Positions 46,826-47,765 of a DNA stretch of 47,765 bases are shown piece by piece (the stretch's first letter is position 1; every line of letters starts with the position of its first letter). The notes under the pieces were generated by a model. The model was not told where the DNA came from. It saw only the letters and a list, made by a program, of their open reading frames with translations, and searched no databases. The stretch comes from Nostoc mirabile CHAB5784 (GTDB lineage: Bacteria; Cyanobacteriota; Cyanobacteriia; Cyanobacteriales; Nostocaceae). The position numbers and the translations under genes are program-made. The stretch spans positions 1 to 47,765 of the forward strand of contig NZ_JAIVFS010000065.1 of the NCBI RefSeq assembly GCF_020829645.1. Direction: 5' to 3'.

Positions 46826-47374
46826 ATGAATATGCTTAATTTATGGGCTGAGATTATCCCTGAGAGTTCTGCGGGAGGGTTTAGGATAGGACAACATCTT
46901 TCGTCAATCCCCGATCTTAGGGAACCTATTCTGGTGGTCAATCTCCAAGAAGAAAGAGAGAAGAGAGAAAAAGGATTGAAATCAATTAATATCAATGAAG
47001 CTTTATCTAATTCGGATGGCTGGATTTGTCAAAAAATCTCCTCAGATTCTCAGAAGTTAGATGGACATAAAGTTTTCTATTATAAAGACAGGATTGTACT
47101 TCTTGAATTCAATTCAGATGATATTCTATTCGAGATTTTTGTGTTTGAGGGCTATAAAGGAAAATTTTTAGACAAATTTGAAATTGGCACTAGACTTTCG
47201 GATTTAAGAGAGCATTTTGAACTTGACTATGATAATGGGGATGAATTAAATTATCCTTCTGAATCATCTTCAGTTAAAGGGATTGGCTTCTATGGTGCAG
47301 AAGAATCTTTAGAAGATAATCTCGAACAAAAAATCATGGGTTTTTGCGTACATAACTGGAGTTTACAGGTATAG
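46826..47374 (+). CDS. hypothetical protein, 182 aa
   Basis: The start ATG 46826 follows GAGGAG by 8 nt, a strong ribosome site. The protein is acidic and soluble, with two alike parts: GGFRIGQHLSSI near the start and FEIGTRLSDLREHF in the middle, and YDNGDELNYPSESSSVKGIG in the second half. Small proteins with this (IG.xLSDI ... DEL.YP....IKGI.F) pattern occur beside toxin genes in bacteria and are sometimes immunity-like, but I cannot confirm the family. No toxin gene is adjacent. It is divergent from copy B. Confidence 0.75.
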   Translation: MNMLNLWAEIIPESSAGGFRIGQHLSSIPDLREPILVVNLQEEREKREKGLKSININEALSNSDGWICQKISSDSQKLDGHKVFYYKDRIVLLEFNSDDILFEIFVFEGYKGKFLDKFEIGTRLSDLREHFELDYDNGDELNYPSESSSVKGIGFYGAEESLEDNLEQKIMGFCVHNWSLQV

Positions 47375-47434
47375 AAAGCAAGGTAGAGATGCTAGAATCA
47401 CAAGATGTATGAAGAAAGCACTGACAAGCGACCA

Positions 47435-47704
47435 CTAATCATTCCACTTCATCAGCACCCCATCCACGATCGCAATCCCCCACTGCGGAAACTTCACCAG
47501 CAACTTCTTGATCACAATCTGCAAAGCCGGATCATCATCCCAACACTCTTGCAAGTACTCCAACCCTGGATTCTGCCCCAAATTCGCCGCAACTTTCAGT
47601 TTCTGCATACGCTCTGGTCGCATATTTGACCTTGCAACAATCTGACTTTTCCCGTTAAGTCTTGAAAGGCTTACTGATAAAGGATTTAACAAACAGCACA
47701 GCAT
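47435..47704 (-). pseudogene. copy C of the repeated small-protein module, N-terminally short
   Basis: The 89-codon frame holds only the conserved end: IVARSNMRPERMQKLKVAAN, GQNPGLEYLQECWDDDPALQ, IVIKKLLVKFPQWGIAIVDG, VLMKWND. It is nearer to copy A than to copy B. The helical part of copy B is missing, and a stop codon lies just upstream in frame (47732-47734). It is therefore probably a fragment, though a short real gene cannot be excluded. Confidence 0.6.
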
Positions 47705-47765
47705 ATACGGTAGAGTAATTGAAATCGGGTGCTAAAGGTAACAAGCAATGCTGGACTGGTGGGAG

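Noticed and set aside
1..47765. tRNA or rRNA genes
   Set aside because: No cloverleaf-like sequences or rRNA signature were recognised by eye in the intergenic regions.

Overview
The window looks like a filamentous, probably heterocyst-forming cyanobacterium (Nostoc/Calothrix/Tolypothrix type). This rests on frequent GCGATCGC (HIP1-like) octamers, heptamer and octamer tandem repeats, REP/foldback elements, a group II intron, and gene families typical of Nostocales. The genus is an inference.

Layout. (1) 1-2358, + strand: the 3' end of a group II intron (RT/HNH protein plus catalytic domain V) interrupting a Ycf46/CDC48-like AAA+ ATPase gene. Its downstream exon and terminator follow, then three small genes, one a stand-alone WGR-domain protein. 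(2) 2455-38285, - strand: one apparent operon. Its first gene is a 30.4 kb uninterrupted ORF for a 10,140-residue (about 1.1 MDa) extracellular multidomain protein. It is followed by a cytosolic parvulin-type prolyl isomerase, an HlyB-like ABC exporter (cNMP-binding domain + inactive C39-like domain + TMD + NBD), and an HlyD-like adaptor that has lost its C-terminal ~100 residues. (3) 38286-40767: an AT-rich intergenic region with a 17 bp inverted repeat, an unrecognised 243-residue protein, and a GT2 glycosyltransferase. (4) 40768-47765: a mobile and decaying zone. It holds a complete IS with 29-30 bp terminal inverted repeats and an exact 9 bp target duplication, an N-terminal nucleoside phosphorylase remnant, an EF-G paralogue, foldback repeats, and three copies of one small protein module.

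How it works together. The giant protein is a chain of beta domains: PPC x7, CARDB x14, cadherin/He_PIG x9, PKD x4, Calx-beta x7 and two beta-propellers. Several enzyme-like modules sit among them: matrixin-type zinc protease domains near both ends, a NucA/Serratia-type nuclease with an intact DRGH motif, an alpha/beta-hydrolase-like domain whose nucleophile serine is glycine, a piece of RHS/YD-repeat protein and a dockerin-like EF-hand pair. The downstream genes form a dedicated type I secretion set without the outer-membrane TolC. The cytosolic PpiC presumably handles the unfolded substrate, and the peptidase-dead C39-like domain suggests export without leader cleavage.

The most unusual points are: a giant secreted scaffold carrying nuclease and protease modules; a complete-looking pentapeptide-repeat gene exactly antisense and codon-in-register inside the giant gene, so that A(N/D)Lxx repeats on one strand are Q(V/I)Gxx repeats on the other; and the truncated adaptor in an otherwise open 36 kb operon.
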